A stretch of 45,407 nucleotides of DNA from an uncultured Eubacteriales bacterium (GCA_900549545.1 URPA01000011.1:1-45407); one strand, 5' to 3'. Counted from the stretch's first letter, positions 22,453 through 31,167 are shown. A program made the numbers and translations. Notes: generated by a model from the letters alone, not told the origin.

Positions 22453-23661
22453 TTAATATTTTCCAGCCTGAACCCGCGCCTTTTTCTGCCCGCAAAACGC
22501 GATGCAGAGCACCGCACCCGCGGCGGCCGCGGCAGAACCCACCAGCAAAGTCGCCAGCACGCTCATATGGTCGAACATCACCCCGCCAATGGCGCTTGAG
22601 AAGATAGCGCCGAGGGAGGTCATCGCCGCGGATATGGACTGCCCCTTGGCAGAATCCCTGCTGCTGATGTATAAATCTACATAGCGCACCAGCGCCGGGG
22701 TTATCAGCGCGAAGGAAAGCGCCTGGAACAGATGCGCCGCGTAGATCATCGGCAGGTTCGGGGCAAGGGCGATGCACAGTGCCTTGGCGACGAAGGCCAG
22801 CGCCGCGATGCGTATGGTGCTCGGGCAGCTGACGCGCCGGGTTATCCTGTCATACAAGAGCATCACGGGTATCTCCAGCACGGCCATGAAGCTGTTGACG
22901 CCGCCGACGGCCTGCTCGTCCCCGCCGACATTGCGCACGATATTTATAAGGAAGTTATTGCACATGTTGTGGGAGAAAAACAGCAGCGCCACGCCCAGAA
23001 GCATAACGAAAAAGCGCTTGTTTGCCATGATGAAGCCGGGCAGGGACAGGCTCTCTTCCTGCGTCTGCTGCCGCTGCACGACATTCTCCACCCTGCCAAG
23101 GCGCAGGGAGAGAATAAGCAGCATAACGCTTTGCAGCACCGCCACGCCAAGCCCCATATACGGCAGTATTGCCGGGGAAAAGCGGCTCGTGAGGCTTCCG
23201 AGCGGCACAGCGAAAAGAGCGAAGGCCATGCTGCCGACGCCGCGTCCCGCGCCATAGTTCATGTGGCATATGCTGCGCTCAAGCTCGGTGCAAAGCTGCG
23301 TCAGCAGCGGGTTTACGCAGATGTAATAGGTCAGATACACGCAGTAAAACACGCTCAGCAGCGCGCCGGGAGCCGGCAGAAAATTAAAGCTCAGCATCAC
23401 TATAACCTGCGCCGCCATCATCAGCCACAGGATACGGATAAGGCAGTTCTTGCCGCGCCTGTCAACTATCTGGGCAAGCAGCGGGGCGAGGATAAATCCC
23501 GCGATGTTGGCGATACACAGAATCAGCCCCAGAGCGGAGTTGGAATACCCCCTGTATTGCAGGTACACCGCCGCGAAGCTGAAGGACACGCCGAAGCCCA
23601 TCCAGTGAAAGCCCTGCATAAGGGCGTATTGTATATTAAGTACACGCTGCTGTGTTTTCAT
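22453..23661 (-). CDS. Major facilitator superfamily transporter
   Basis: 402 residues with about twelve hydrophobic segments in two six-helix halves. The N-terminal GFHWMGFGVSFSFAAVYLQY and GYSNSALGLILCIANIAGFI, and the loop LLAQIVDRRGKNCLIRILWL, carry the MFS motif-A-like D-R-x-G-K between helices 2 and 3. The central loop RLGRVENVVQRQQTQEESLS divides the halves, and the tail is GQKKARVQAGKY. The pattern fits the MFS_1-like (LacY/HcaT-like) branch; the substrate is unknown and could be a sugar or drug. The ATG at 23661 has AGAGGTAG six bases upstream. Its promoter overlaps the terminator palindrome of the preceding operon. Confidence 0.88.
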   Translation of the reverse strand: MKTQQRVLNIQYALMQGFHWMGFGVSFSFAAVYLQYRGYSNSALGLILCIANIAGFILAPLLAQIVDRRGKNCLIRILWLMMAAQVIVMLSFNFLPAPGALLSVFYCVYLTYYICVNPLLTQLCTELERSICHMNYGAGRGVGSMAFALFAVPLGSLTSRFSPAILPYMGLGVAVLQSVMLLILSLRLGRVENVVQRQQTQEESLSLPGFIMANKRFFVMLLGVALLFFSHNMCNNFLINIVRNVGGDEQAVGGVNSFMAVLEIPVMLLYDRITRRVSCPSTIRIAALAFVAKALCIALAPNLPMIYAAHLFQALSFALITPALVRYVDLYISSRDSAKGQSISAAMTSLGAIFSSAIGGVMFDHMSVLATLLVGSAAAAAGAVLCIAFCGQKKARVQAGKY

Positions 23662-23674
23662 AAGCTACCTCTGG

Positions 23675-23717
23675 CAAAAAATAATCCACAAGCCGGGAAT
23701 TCCGGCCTGTGGATTAT
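23675..23717 (-). terminator. Terminator of the cdsA-lipid kinase operon, overlapping the MFS promoter
   Basis: On the minus strand ATAATCCACA-GGCCGG and CCGGC-TTGTGGATTAT form a long stem followed by TTTTTTG (T-run at 23675-23680). It lies between the lipid kinase stop and the MFS start. Its 5' arm includes the MFS -10 box. Confidence 0.8.
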
Positions 23718-23741
23718 ATCACCTTATGTTCGGTTTGTAAA
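23713..23741 (-). promoter_or_regulatory. Promoter for the MFS gene
   Basis: TTTACA (23736-23741), 17 bases, TATAAT (23713-23718) on the minus strand. The -10 is part of the terminator palindrome, so the start site falls within the stem. Confidence 0.65.
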
Positions 23742-23752
23742 TCAAATAATGT

Positions 23753-24646
23753 TTATCCTTGAAGTTCAAGGAACTTGTCTATCGGCCTTATCTCTACATT
23801 CTGATAGGCGGTGGAGCGCTCACCGTCGAGCGCCCATTCGATAGGATCATTGCTCTCGGCGATGATATTCTTGCCCTGAAAAAGCTCCACGCAGGGGTGC
23901 TGGAAGCCTTGCGTCAGCAGCGCGTTTATCGCGCCGTTAAGCTCGCTGATGGTTTTGGGGGTCTTTACAAGCAGCAGCTCGAATATCCCGTCGCTCGTGT
24001 CAACAAGGTTCTTGGGCATCTCGATCGTCCCCGCGATGGAGAGCGAATTGCATACCGCGCCGAAAAGATAATCGTCCTCATGCACGACCCCGTCCACCGT
24101 GAAGCGCATATGGATGGGCTTTATCTTTGAAATGTCCTTTATCCCGTCAAGGATGTACGCCGTGTGCCCCAGCACGTTTTTCACCTTCTGGTCGGTGGTA
24201 TACGAAAGCCACGAAAACGCGCCGAAGGCCGCCACATAGGAAAAATATTCATCCCCAAACTTGCCGATATCATACACCGTGCGCCGGCCGGAGGCGATGT
24301 TTTCCGCCGCCGTGGGTATATCGAGCGCCAGCTTGTGGGACATGGCGAAGTCATTCGTGCTGCCGCAGGGAATATACCCCAGCGGCACATGTATATCCGC
24401 CATGGCAAGGCCGGAGAGCGTCTCATTCAGGGTCCCGTCCCCCCCGGTGCAGCAGACAAGGTCGTACTTTGCGCCATAGTCGCGCGCAAACTCCGTCGCT
24501 TCGCCGCGTCTGCCCGTCACCATGACGGTAACAGCGTACCCGCCCTCCATAAAGCTGCGGATAATACCGGGAATATGTTTGAGCACCTGCTTTTTGCCGG
24601 AGACGGGATTAATTATAAGCAGGGCAGTTTTGCTTAGTTCTTGCAT
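23753..24646 (-). CDS. Diacylglycerol kinase-family lipid kinase (DagK/YegS-like)
   Basis: 297 residues. ATP-binding GGDGT motif in CCTGGDGTLNETLSGLA, preceded by ALLIINPVSGKKQVLKHIPG, with IPCGSTNDFA and the later IEWALDGE strand typical of the DagK/BmrU fold. The predicted activity is phosphorylation of diacylglycerol or a related lipid at the membrane face, returning it to phosphatidate. The start at 24646 (MQELSKTALLIINP) puts the first strand at the N-terminus. It lies eight bases after cdsA, whose last codons supply a distant GGAG. Pairing with cdsA fits phospholipid precursor recycling: phosphatidate made here is the CdsA substrate. Confidence 0.9.
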   Translation of the reverse strand: MQELSKTALLIINPVSGKKQVLKHIPGIIRSFMEGGYAVTVMVTGRRGEATEFARDYGAKYDLVCCTGGDGTLNETLSGLAMADIHVPLGYIPCGSTNDFAMSHKLALDIPTAAENIASGRRTVYDIGKFGDEYFSYVAAFGAFSWLSYTTDQKVKNVLGHTAYILDGIKDISKIKPIHMRFTVDGVVHEDDYLFGAVCNSLSIAGTIEMPKNLVDTSDGIFELLLVKTPKTISELNGAINALLTQGFQHPCVELFQGKNIIAESNDPIEWALDGERSTAYQNVEIRPIDKFLELQG

Positions 24647-24654
24647 AGCTAAAT

Positions 24655-25452
24655 TTACACTCCAAGGCCCGCCAGATGCAGGCAAAGATAAGCTGTCGGA
24701 ATAGAGAACAGCAGGCTGTCGGCCCGGTCAAACATGCCGCCGTGGCCGGGGATGAGATTGCTGAAATCCTTCAGGCCGATCATCCGCTTTATAAGCGACT
24801 CGGCAAGATCGCCAATCTGTCCCATTGTGGAGGCGATAAAGCAGGTCAGCACGCAGGTGAGCAGGTTAATCTCCGGGAAAATGGGCAGCAGGTAGATGAT
24901 AACGCCCGTGACAATTGCCGAGAGCGCGCCGCAGATGCTGCCCTCAACAGTCTTGTTGGGGCTTACCAGCGGGGCAAGCTTGTGCTTTCCGAAGCGCATG
25001 CCGCCAAAGAGGGCAAAGCTGTCGCACACCCAGGTGGAAAAGCAGGCCAGAACAAGGGTCTGCCCCCAGATCTCGCCCACGCTTATCATCATCAGCAGGC
25101 CGAACAGCAGGCTGGGATAGGCAAGGCCCGCCACAGTGTATATAGCGCCGAGGCCGCCGCTCTTGCTGTTGACAATGCCGTAAAACAGCGCGAGAAACAC
25201 CGAGACCGTGAAACAGAATACGTAAAACACATAGCCCAGGTGGAACAGCGCCAGCAGCGCCTGCACGCCGATGTAAACATACATCACCCATGCGCCGCAG
25301 GCGGCGCCCAGCCTTTCAAGCCCGCGGGAGAACTCATATGCGCAGCAGATACCGGCGGCGGCAAAAAACAGCACCCTTGTTATCGGGGAGAGCAGCACAC
25401 AGGTGACCGCGACGACAATAAGCACCACCGCGGAGATTACTCTTTGTTTCAA
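24655..25452 (-). CDS. cdsA: Phosphatidate cytidylyltransferase
   Basis: Integral membrane enzyme making CDP-diacylglycerol from phosphatidate and CTP; 265 residues with about eight hydrophobic segments. The C-terminal family signature is complete: SLIKRMIGLKDFSN followed by LIPGHGGMFDRADSLL, plus the upstream SPNKTVEGSICGAL and GGMRFGKHKLAPLVSPNKT. The start is TTG at 25452 with AGAAAGG upstream. The nearest ATGs are out of frame and form a tiny ATG ATG ATT TGA frame that overlaps the TTG. The usual Firmicute neighbours (uppS, dxr) are missing; the lipid kinase follows instead. 25453-25593 upstream holds no gene. Confidence 0.94.
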   Translation of the reverse strand: MKQRVISAVVLIVVAVTCVLLSPITRVLFFAAAGICCAYEFSRGLERLGAACGAWVMYVYIGVQALLALFHLGYVFYVFCFTVSVFLALFYGIVNSKSGGLGAIYTVAGLAYPSLLFGLLMMISVGEIWGQTLVLACFSTWVCDSFALFGGMRFGKHKLAPLVSPNKTVEGSICGALSAIVTGVIIYLLPIFPEINLLTCVLTCFIASTMGQIGDLAESLIKRMIGLKDFSNLIPGHGGMFDRADSLLFSIPTAYLCLHLAGLGV

Positions 25453-25593
25453 ATCATCATACCTTTCTCTGTCTTGAAAAACACCGAAAAAATTAAAATT
25501 TTAAGTATGGTTTAAGATTATCACATTTCCCCCCTGCTCTCAATATGCAAAGAGGGCTGTTTTGCCTGAATTTGCCATGAATTAACAGTTTGT

Positions 25594-26376
25594 TTATTTT
25601 TTCTGCTCGCCGTTTGGCAGCAGGTAGTAGCGCCGCTTTCCCCTTGCCCTGCGGCCAAATTCAATGGCGTTTTTGGGGCACACGCCGATGCAGGACTGGC
25701 ATTGGATGCAGCTTCCGTGCCACTGGGGCTTACCGTCAACAATGGAGATGTTCGCCGTGGGGCAGAGCTTCTCGCACAGGCCGCAGCCCACGCAGGCATT
25801 GGTGACATAGAACTTCTTGTCGTTTATAAAAAGCCGGTAAAACGCGGGATTAATGATTTTGTTGGCATTTTTGTCGCCGGGTCTGCCGTTAATGTCCTTC
25901 ATGTGCTTTTCGAGAGCAATCTGCCCCGCGGCATACTCAATGGACGGCACCGCCGCGCGGATAATGGCGCGCGCGTCGTCATAGGAGGGGGCGTTGAACA
26001 TGGTGATGTAATTCTCCGGCATTTTGACAGAGCCGAGGCCCATAAATTCAAGCTCCGCCCTGCGGCAAAATTCCTCCGCGTAGTAGGCCGCGGCACCCGT
26101 CCCGTCGCCGCAGGTCAGGAAGAAATACGCTTTGCGGTTTCCTTCAAAGCGGCTCTCGGAAATAAACTGCTCCACAAATTTTGGAAGCCGCCAGCAGTAG
26201 GTGGGGCTTACGAACACAAGGGGCCTTTCTGAGCTGAAGGCGTACCGCGCCACATAGGGATCAAGGCTGCGCTGACGCATTATCTCATTGATGCTCACAA
26301 GCTCATCCTCGAGCTTCTGGGCGATTATTTTTGCGGCAAACAGGCTGTTGCCGGTACCGGAAAAGCAAAAAACCAT
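25594..26376 (-). CDS. EFR1-family flavodoxin-ferredoxin protein
   Basis: 260 residues. The N-terminal flavodoxin-like domain (about 1-150) has the FMN phosphate loop in FCFSGTGNSLFAAKIIA, SPTYCWRLPKFVEQFI and FLTCGDGTGAAAYYA. The C-terminal ferredoxin domain carries two 4Fe-4S motifs, CVGCGLCEKLCP and CIQCQSCIGVCP. It is likely a cytoplasmic electron carrier or oxidoreductase; the partner is not evident. The ATG at 26376 is preferred because GGAGG lies six bases upstream; an ATG two codons earlier would touch the Shine-Dalgarno. The gene is monocistronic with its own promoter. Confidence 0.9.
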   Translation of the reverse strand: MVFCFSGTGNSLFAAKIIAQKLEDELVSINEIMRQRSLDPYVARYAFSSERPLVFVSPTYCWRLPKFVEQFISESRFEGNRKAYFFLTCGDGTGAAAYYAEEFCRRAELEFMGLGSVKMPENYITMFNAPSYDDARAIIRAAVPSIEYAAGQIALEKHMKDINGRPGDKNANKIINPAFYRLFINDKKFYVTNACVGCGLCEKLCPTANISIVDGKPQWHGSCIQCQSCIGVCPKNAIEFGRRARGKRRYYLLPNGEQKK

Positions 26377-26409
26377 GGTCATCCTCCGTTATTATATGTA
26401 TTTTGAATA

Positions 26410-26438
26410 AGTATAACATAGCGTTGGAACAACAACAA
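26410..26438 (-). promoter_or_regulatory. Promoter for the EFR1 gene
   Basis: TTGTTG (26433-26438), 17 bases, TATACT (26410-26415) with TGT before the -10, on the minus strand. Confidence 0.6.
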
Positions 26439-26470
26439 GGACAAAAATGCGCGGTTCGGAGTGAAATCTC

Positions 26471-26503
26471 TTTTTAGTCAAAGGCTTTGCCTTTGACTAA
26501 AAA
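26471..26503. repeat. Perfect 15-bp palindrome
   Basis: TTTTTAGTCAAAGGC-TTT-GCCTTTGACTAAAAA. It lies between the tuf terminator and the EFR1 promoter. Its core resembles those at 361-385 and 3706-3736. Confidence 0.7.
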
Positions 26504-26504
26504 G

Positions 26505-26536
26505 CAAAAATCCCCCGCTGCAAACGCAGCGGGGGA
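26505..26536 (-). terminator. Terminator of the rpsL-rpsG-fusA-tuf operon
   Basis: TCCCCCGCTGC-GTTT-GCAGCGGGGGA followed by TTTTTGC on the minus strand, 50 bases after tuf. A smaller CTCAGG/CCTGAG hairpin (26553-26569) precedes it. Confidence 0.92.
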
Positions 26537-26585
26537 TGAGTTTTTTGCCTCACTCAGGCTTCACCTGAGCTCGCGCCTTTAAGAA

Positions 26586-27788
26586 TTACTCGTTGATAGC
26601 GATGACAACACCGGAACCGACGGTACGGCCGCCCTCACGGATAGCGAAGCGAAGGCCGTTCTCAATGGCGATGGGGGTGATCAGCTCAACATCCATGTCG
26701 ACGTTGTCGCCGGGCATGCACATCTCAACACCTTCGGGAAGGGTGATGACGCCGGTAACGTCGGTGGTACGGAAGTAGAACTGGGGACGATAGTTGTTGA
26801 AGAAGGGAGTGTGACGGCCACCCTCGTCCTTGGACAGGACGTAAACCTGGCCCTTGAACTTGGTGTGGGGGTGGATGGACTTGGGAGCAGCCAGAACCTG
26901 ACCACGCTCAACAGCCTTCTTGTCGATACCACGGAGCAGGCAGCCGACATTGTCGCCAGCCTCGGCGTACTCGAGGGTCTTGTGGAACATCTCGGTGCCG
27001 GTAACGGTGGTCTCGGTGCTCTCGTCCTTCAGGCCAACGATCTCGACCTTGTCGCCGATCTTCACGCGGCCACGCTCAACACGACCGGTAACAACAGTGC
27101 CGCGGCCGGAGATGGTGAACACGTCCTCGATAGGCATAAGGAAGGGCTGGTCAGCCTTACGGTCAGGAGTGGGGATCCAGGTATCAACAGCGTCCATGAG
27201 CTCCTTGATGCAGGCATACTCGGGAGCGTTGGGGTCGTTGGACTCGCAGACCAGAGCGTTCAGTGCGGAACCACGGATGATGGGGGTGTCGTCGCCAGGG
27301 AAGCCATAGAAGTCGAGCAGCTCGCGGACTTCCATCTCAACCAGCTCAAGCAGCTCCTCATCGTCAACCTGGTCGCACTTGTTGAGGAAGACCAGAACGG
27401 AAGGAACGTTAACCTGACGGGCAAGCAGCAGATGCTCCTTGGTCTGAGCCATGGGGCCGTCGGAAGCAGCGATAACGAGGATAGCGCCGTCCATCTGAGC
27501 AGCACCGGTGATCATGTTCTTGATATAGTCGGCGTGACCCGGGCAGTCAACGTGAGCATAGTGACGCTTCTCGGTCTCATACTCAACGTGGGCGGTGTTG
27601 ATGGTGATGCCACGCTCGCGCTCTTCGGGAGCCTTATCGATGGAAGAGTAGTCGGTGTACTCGGCCTTGCCCTGGAGAGCCAGGAACTTGGTGATAGCGG
27701 CGGTCAGGGTGGTCTTGCCGTGGTCGATGTGACCGATGGTGCCGATGTTGACATGGGGCTTAGCTCTGTTGTACATCTGTTTAGCCAT
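26586..27788 (-). CDS. tuf: Elongation factor Tu
   Basis: GTPase that delivers aminoacyl-tRNA to the ribosome; 400 residues, full length. G motifs: GHIDHGKT (P-loop), DCPGHADY (switch II), NKCD, and the SALN of GSALNAL. Effector region TDYSSIDKAPEERERGITIN. Domains 2 and 3 are intact (TGRVERG, LLRGIDKKAVERGQVLA, FRTTDVTG, REGGRTVGSGVV). AGGAGG lies nine bases before the ATG. It is the last gene of the str operon, 47 bases after fusA. Confidence 0.99.
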   Translation of the reverse strand: MAKQMYNRAKPHVNIGTIGHIDHGKTTLTAAITKFLALQGKAEYTDYSSIDKAPEERERGITINTAHVEYETEKRHYAHVDCPGHADYIKNMITGAAQMDGAILVIAASDGPMAQTKEHLLLARQVNVPSVLVFLNKCDQVDDEELLELVEMEVRELLDFYGFPGDDTPIIRGSALNALVCESNDPNAPEYACIKELMDAVDTWIPTPDRKADQPFLMPIEDVFTISGRGTVVTGRVERGRVKIGDKVEIVGLKDESTETTVTGTEMFHKTLEYAEAGDNVGCLLRGIDKKAVERGQVLAAPKSIHPHTKFKGQVYVLSKDEGGRHTPFFNNYRPQFYFRTTDVTGVITLPEGVEMCMPGDNVDMDVELITPIAIENGLRFAIREGGRTVGSGVVIAINE

Positions 27789-27835
27789 GAGAAAATCCTC
27801 CTAAATAAAGAATTGAAATTATGATGGATTGAAAC

Positions 27836-29920
27836 TTACTTATTGAAACCCGTGCGACTGCTCACAAGGGATTCCTGCAGATTCTTGGGCAGCTCAACAA
27901 AGTGGCTGGGCTCCATGCTGTATGTCGCCCTGCCCTGGGTCTTACTGCGCAAGTCGGTCGCGTAACCGAACATAGTGGAGAGGGGGACGCTGCTCTCGAT
28001 GATGGCGGCACCGTTGCGGATATCGGAGCCGACGATCTGGCCGCGCCTTGCGTTTATATCACCCATTACATCGCCCATGTACTCATCAGGCGCCGTAACG
28101 ACAACCTTCATGATGGGCTCAAGCAGGGTGGGGCTCGCCTTCTGGCAGGCCTCCTTAAACGCCATGCTGCCGCAGATCTTAAACGCCATTTCGGAGCTGT
28201 CGACCTCGTGGAAGGAGCCGTCAATGAGCGTTACCTTCACATCTACCACCTGGTAGCCGGCGAGTACGCCGGAGAGCATAGCTCCCTGGATACCCTGATC
28301 CACGCAGGGGATAAATTCCTTGGGTATCGCGCCGCCCGTGATCTTGTTGACAAACTCGTAACCCTTGCCGGGCTCGTTAGGCTCAACAGTGATCTTGACA
28401 TGGGCAAACTGGCCCTTACCGCCTGTCTGACGTGCGTATCTGGTGTCGACCGTTGCGGCTTTCTTGATGGTCTCCTTGTAGGAAACCTGCGGTTTGCCGA
28501 CGTTGGCCTCGACCTTGAACTCACGCAGCAGCCTGTCCACGATGATCTCAAGATGGAGCTCGCCCATACCGGCGATGATGGTCTGACCCGTCTCCTCGTC
28601 CGTGTAGGTCTTGAAGGTGGGGTCTTCCTCAGCCAGCTTCTGAAGGGCGATCGCCATTTTTTCCTGGCCTGCCTTCGTCTTGGGCTCAATAGCCACGCGG
28701 ATAACAGGCTCGGGAAATTCCATGGATTCGAGCACGATAGGCGCCTTTTCGTCGCACAGAGTGTCGCCGGTGGTGGTGTTTTTAAGGCCAACTGCCGCCG
28801 CGATATCGCCGGAATAGACCTGGTCGATATCCTCTCTGTGGTTGGCGTGCATCTGAAGGATGCGGCCTATGCGCTCACGCTGACCCTTGGTGGAGTTGAG
28901 CACGGCCTTGCCTGTCTCCAGCGTACCGGAATAGACACGGAAGAAACCGAGCTTTCCAACATAGGGGTCGGTCATAATCTTGAAGGCAAGAGCGGAAAAC
29001 GGGGCGCTGTCGTCGGCCGGGCGGGATTCCTCCTCGTCGGTCTTGGGATTGGTGCCCGTGATGGCCGGGATATCCAGCGGGGAGGGCATGTAATCCACGA
29101 TAGCGTCCAGCAGCTTCTGAACACCCTTGTTCTTATATGAGGTGCCGCAGGTCACGGGGACCATCTTCACCTCGATGGTTGCTTTTCTGATGGCGGCGCG
29201 GATCTTGTCGGTGGGGACTTCCTCACCCTCGAGATACATTTCCATGATATCGTCGTCAAAATCCGACACTGCCTCAAGCAGCTTTTCATGGTACTCTGTG
29301 GCCAGGTCACGCATATCCTCGGGGATAGGCTCTGTGCGCATATCCTTGCCAAGGTCGTCGTAATAAATACGAGCGTTCATATCCACCAGGTCGATAATGC
29401 CGCGGAAGCTCTCTTCCTTGCCGATAGGCAGCTGGATAGGCACGGCGTTGCATTTAAGGCGATCATGGACCATGTTCAGAACATTGTAGAAATCCGCACC
29501 CATAATGTCCATTTTGTTGACATATATCATGCGGGGAACATGGTAGTGATCCGCCTGCCTCCAGACGGTTTCGGACTGAGGCTCAACACCGCCCTTGGCG
29601 CAGAGAACCGTCACGCAGCCATCGAGCACGCGCAGGGAGCGCTCGACCTCAACAGTGAAGTCCACGTGGCCCGGGGTGTCGATGATGTTGATGCGGTTAT
29701 TCCGCCAGAAGCAGGTGGTCGCAGCGGAGGTGATGGTTATACCACGCTCCTGCTCCTGAGCCATCCAGTCCATGGTGGCGGTACCCTCATGAGTCTCACC
29801 GAGCTTGTAGTTTACGCCGGTATAGAAGAGTATACGCTCTGTTGTGGTGGTCTTACCGGCGTCAATGTGAGCCATGATACCGATATTTCTCGTATTCTCA
29901 AGTGAATATTTTCTGGGCAT
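27836..29920 (-). CDS. fusA: Elongation factor G
   Basis: Translocation GTPase; 694 residues, full length. G motifs AHIDAGKTTTTERILFYTG, DTPGHVDFT and NKMD, with effector region EQERGITITSAATTCFW. The later domains are intact: AEEDPTFKTYTDEETGQTII, GMGELHLEIIVDRL, and the domain IV loop around GSFHEVDSSEMAFK. The ATG follows CAGGAG by eight bases. Co-transcribed between rpsG and tuf, the usual order. Confidence 0.99.
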   Translation of the reverse strand: MPRKYSLENTRNIGIMAHIDAGKTTTTERILFYTGVNYKLGETHEGTATMDWMAQEQERGITITSAATTCFWRNNRINIIDTPGHVDFTVEVERSLRVLDGCVTVLCAKGGVEPQSETVWRQADHYHVPRMIYVNKMDIMGADFYNVLNMVHDRLKCNAVPIQLPIGKEESFRGIIDLVDMNARIYYDDLGKDMRTEPIPEDMRDLATEYHEKLLEAVSDFDDDIMEMYLEGEEVPTDKIRAAIRKATIEVKMVPVTCGTSYKNKGVQKLLDAIVDYMPSPLDIPAITGTNPKTDEEESRPADDSAPFSALAFKIMTDPYVGKLGFFRVYSGTLETGKAVLNSTKGQRERIGRILQMHANHREDIDQVYSGDIAAAVGLKNTTTGDTLCDEKAPIVLESMEFPEPVIRVAIEPKTKAGQEKMAIALQKLAEEDPTFKTYTDEETGQTIIAGMGELHLEIIVDRLLREFKVEANVGKPQVSYKETIKKAATVDTRYARQTGGKGQFAHVKITVEPNEPGKGYEFVNKITGGAIPKEFIPCVDQGIQGAMLSGVLAGYQVVDVKVTLIDGSFHEVDSSEMAFKICGSMAFKEACQKASPTLLEPIMKVVVTAPDEYMGDVMGDINARRGQIVGSDIRNGAAIIESSVPLSTMFGYATDLRSKTQGRATYSMEPSHFVELPKNLQESLVSSRTGFNK

Positions 29921-29938
29921 TGATAACTCCTGATAAGA

Positions 29939-30409
29939 TTACCATCTGAAGTGTGCGAAGGCCTTGTTGGCTTCCGCGTTCTTGTGCATATCCTCGCGCT
30001 TTTTGACGGATGCGCCGGTGTTGTTGCAGGCATCCATAATCTCGCCTGCCAGACGCTCCTTCATGGTCTTCTCGCTGCGCTTGCGGGAATACTCGACCAG
30101 CCAGCGCAGAGCCAGAGTCTGTCTGCGGGCGGGGCGGACCTCAATGGGGACCTGATAAGTGGCGCCGCCGACACGACGGGCCTTGACCTCCAGAGCGGGC
30201 ATGACGTTGTTCATCGCCTCGGTGAAAGCGTCAAGCGGCTCCTTGCCGGTCTTATCCTTGATGATGTCAAAGGCATCGTACACAACCTTCTGTGCGACAC
30301 CCTTCTTGCCGTCGAGCATAACGCCGTTGATGAGCTTTGTCACCAGCACGCTGTTATACATAGGATCGGGCAAGATTTCTCTCTTGGGAACATTACCTCT
30401 TCTGGGCAC
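29939..30409 (-). CDS. rpsG: 30S ribosomal protein S7
   Basis: 156 residues beginning at GTG 30409 (MPRRGNVPKREILPDP), with AAGGAGGG ten bases upstream. An ATG six codons earlier overlaps the Shine-Dalgarno and is not the start. Conserved S7 features: INGVMLDGKKGVAQKVVYDA, GGATYQVPIEVRPARRQTLA, and the C-terminal NKAFAHFRW. It nucleates assembly of the 30S head. Confidence 0.98.
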   Translation of the reverse strand: MPRRGNVPKREILPDPMYNSVLVTKLINGVMLDGKKGVAQKVVYDAFDIIKDKTGKEPLDAFTEAMNNVMPALEVKARRVGGATYQVPIEVRPARRQTLALRWLVEYSRKRSEKTMKERLAGEIMDACNNTGASVKKREDMHKNAEANKAFAHFRW

Positions 30410-30544
30410 GTTGCTTCCCTCCTTCATTAAAAAATGGGATCAAAGGTACTCGAACACATTAAAGTGTCCGCTGCGCCCCGAGGTTTATCCGCATTTATAA
30501 AATGTATGATAAACGACAGGGCAGAAATTGCCGCTGTGCAGAAA

Positions 30545-30970
30545 TTATTTCTTCTTTGCAGCCTTGGGCTTCTTGGCGCCGTACTTGGAACGGGCCTGCA
30601 TACGCCCATTGACACCCTGAGCATCGAGAGTGCCGCGGATGATGTGGTAACGCACACCAGGCAGGTCCTTTACACGACCGCCGCGGATCATAACCACGGA
30701 GTGCTCCTGAAGGTTATGGCCGATACCGGGGATGTAAGCGGTGACCTCGTAGCCGTTGGTCAGGCGCACACGGGCGATTTTACGCAGAGCGGAGTTCGGC
30801 TTCTTAGGAGTAGAAGTACGGACCGCGGTGCAAACGCCTCTCTTCTGGGGAGCGCTCAGATCAGTCTCCTTGTTCTTCAGGGTGTTCAGACCCTTCTGCA
30901 TTGCAGGAGAAGTGGACTTGTAGGTGACCTTTTCTCTGCCTTTTCTTACCAGCTGATTAAAGGTGGGCAT
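30545..30970 (-). CDS. rpsL: 30S ribosomal protein S12
   Basis: 141 residues, decoding-centre protein. PTFNQLVRKGR at the N-terminus, and the invariant loops TPKKPNSALRKIARV and the HNLQEHSVVMIRGGRVKDLP segment (split here as HNLQEHS/VVMIRGG). The lysine of TPKKPNS whose replacement gives streptomycin resistance is present. A C-terminal Lys/Ala tail (GAKKPKAAKKK) is slightly extended. AAGGAGG lies seven bases before the ATG. First gene of the str operon. The 135 bases to rpsG hold no gene. Confidence 0.99.
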   Translation of the reverse strand: MPTFNQLVRKGREKVTYKSTSPAMQKGLNTLKNKETDLSAPQKRGVCTAVRTSTPKKPNSALRKIARVRLTNGYEVTAYIPGIGHNLQEHSVVMIRGGRVKDLPGVRYHIIRGTLDAQGVNGRMQARSKYGAKKPKAAKKK

Positions 30971-31002
30971 TGTGTTCCTCCTTTCTTGGATAATAAATAT
31001 AT

Positions 31003-31029
31003 AAAAAGCCTCGAAATCAAGGGCTTTTT
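31003..31029 (-). terminator. Terminator-like hairpin in the rpsL leader
   Basis: Minus strand AAAAAGCCCTTGA-TT-TCGAGGCTTTTT (one bulged C), followed by ATATAT. It lies between the str promoter and rpsL, about 33 bases before the ATG, so it may attenuate the operon. Confidence 0.55.
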
Positions 31030-31083
31030 ATCTAATTTTACGAAAGGGCGCAACAATAAAACCGCGCACTCACGCAGTTGTTG

Positions 31084-31112
31084 ATTTTAGCATATTCACC
31101 AAAAATAGTCAA
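31084..31112 (-). promoter_or_regulatory. Promoter of the rpsL-rpsG-fusA-tuf operon
   Basis: TTGACT (31107-31112), 17 bases, TAAAAT (31084-31089) preceded by TGC, on the minus strand. It gives a leader of about 105 bases. Confidence 0.8.
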
Positions 31113-31134
31113 CAATTTTTGTGAAATAAATTTG

Positions 31135-31167
31135 AAAAAACTCCCGCAATATGTGCTGCGGGAGTTT
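31135..31167 (-). terminator. Terminator after the ubiquitin-domain gene
   Basis: Minus strand ACTCCCGCA/TGCGGGAGT (31140-31165) followed by TTTTTC. Nearly identical in sequence and orientation to the rpoBC terminator at 33228-33260. Confidence 0.9.
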
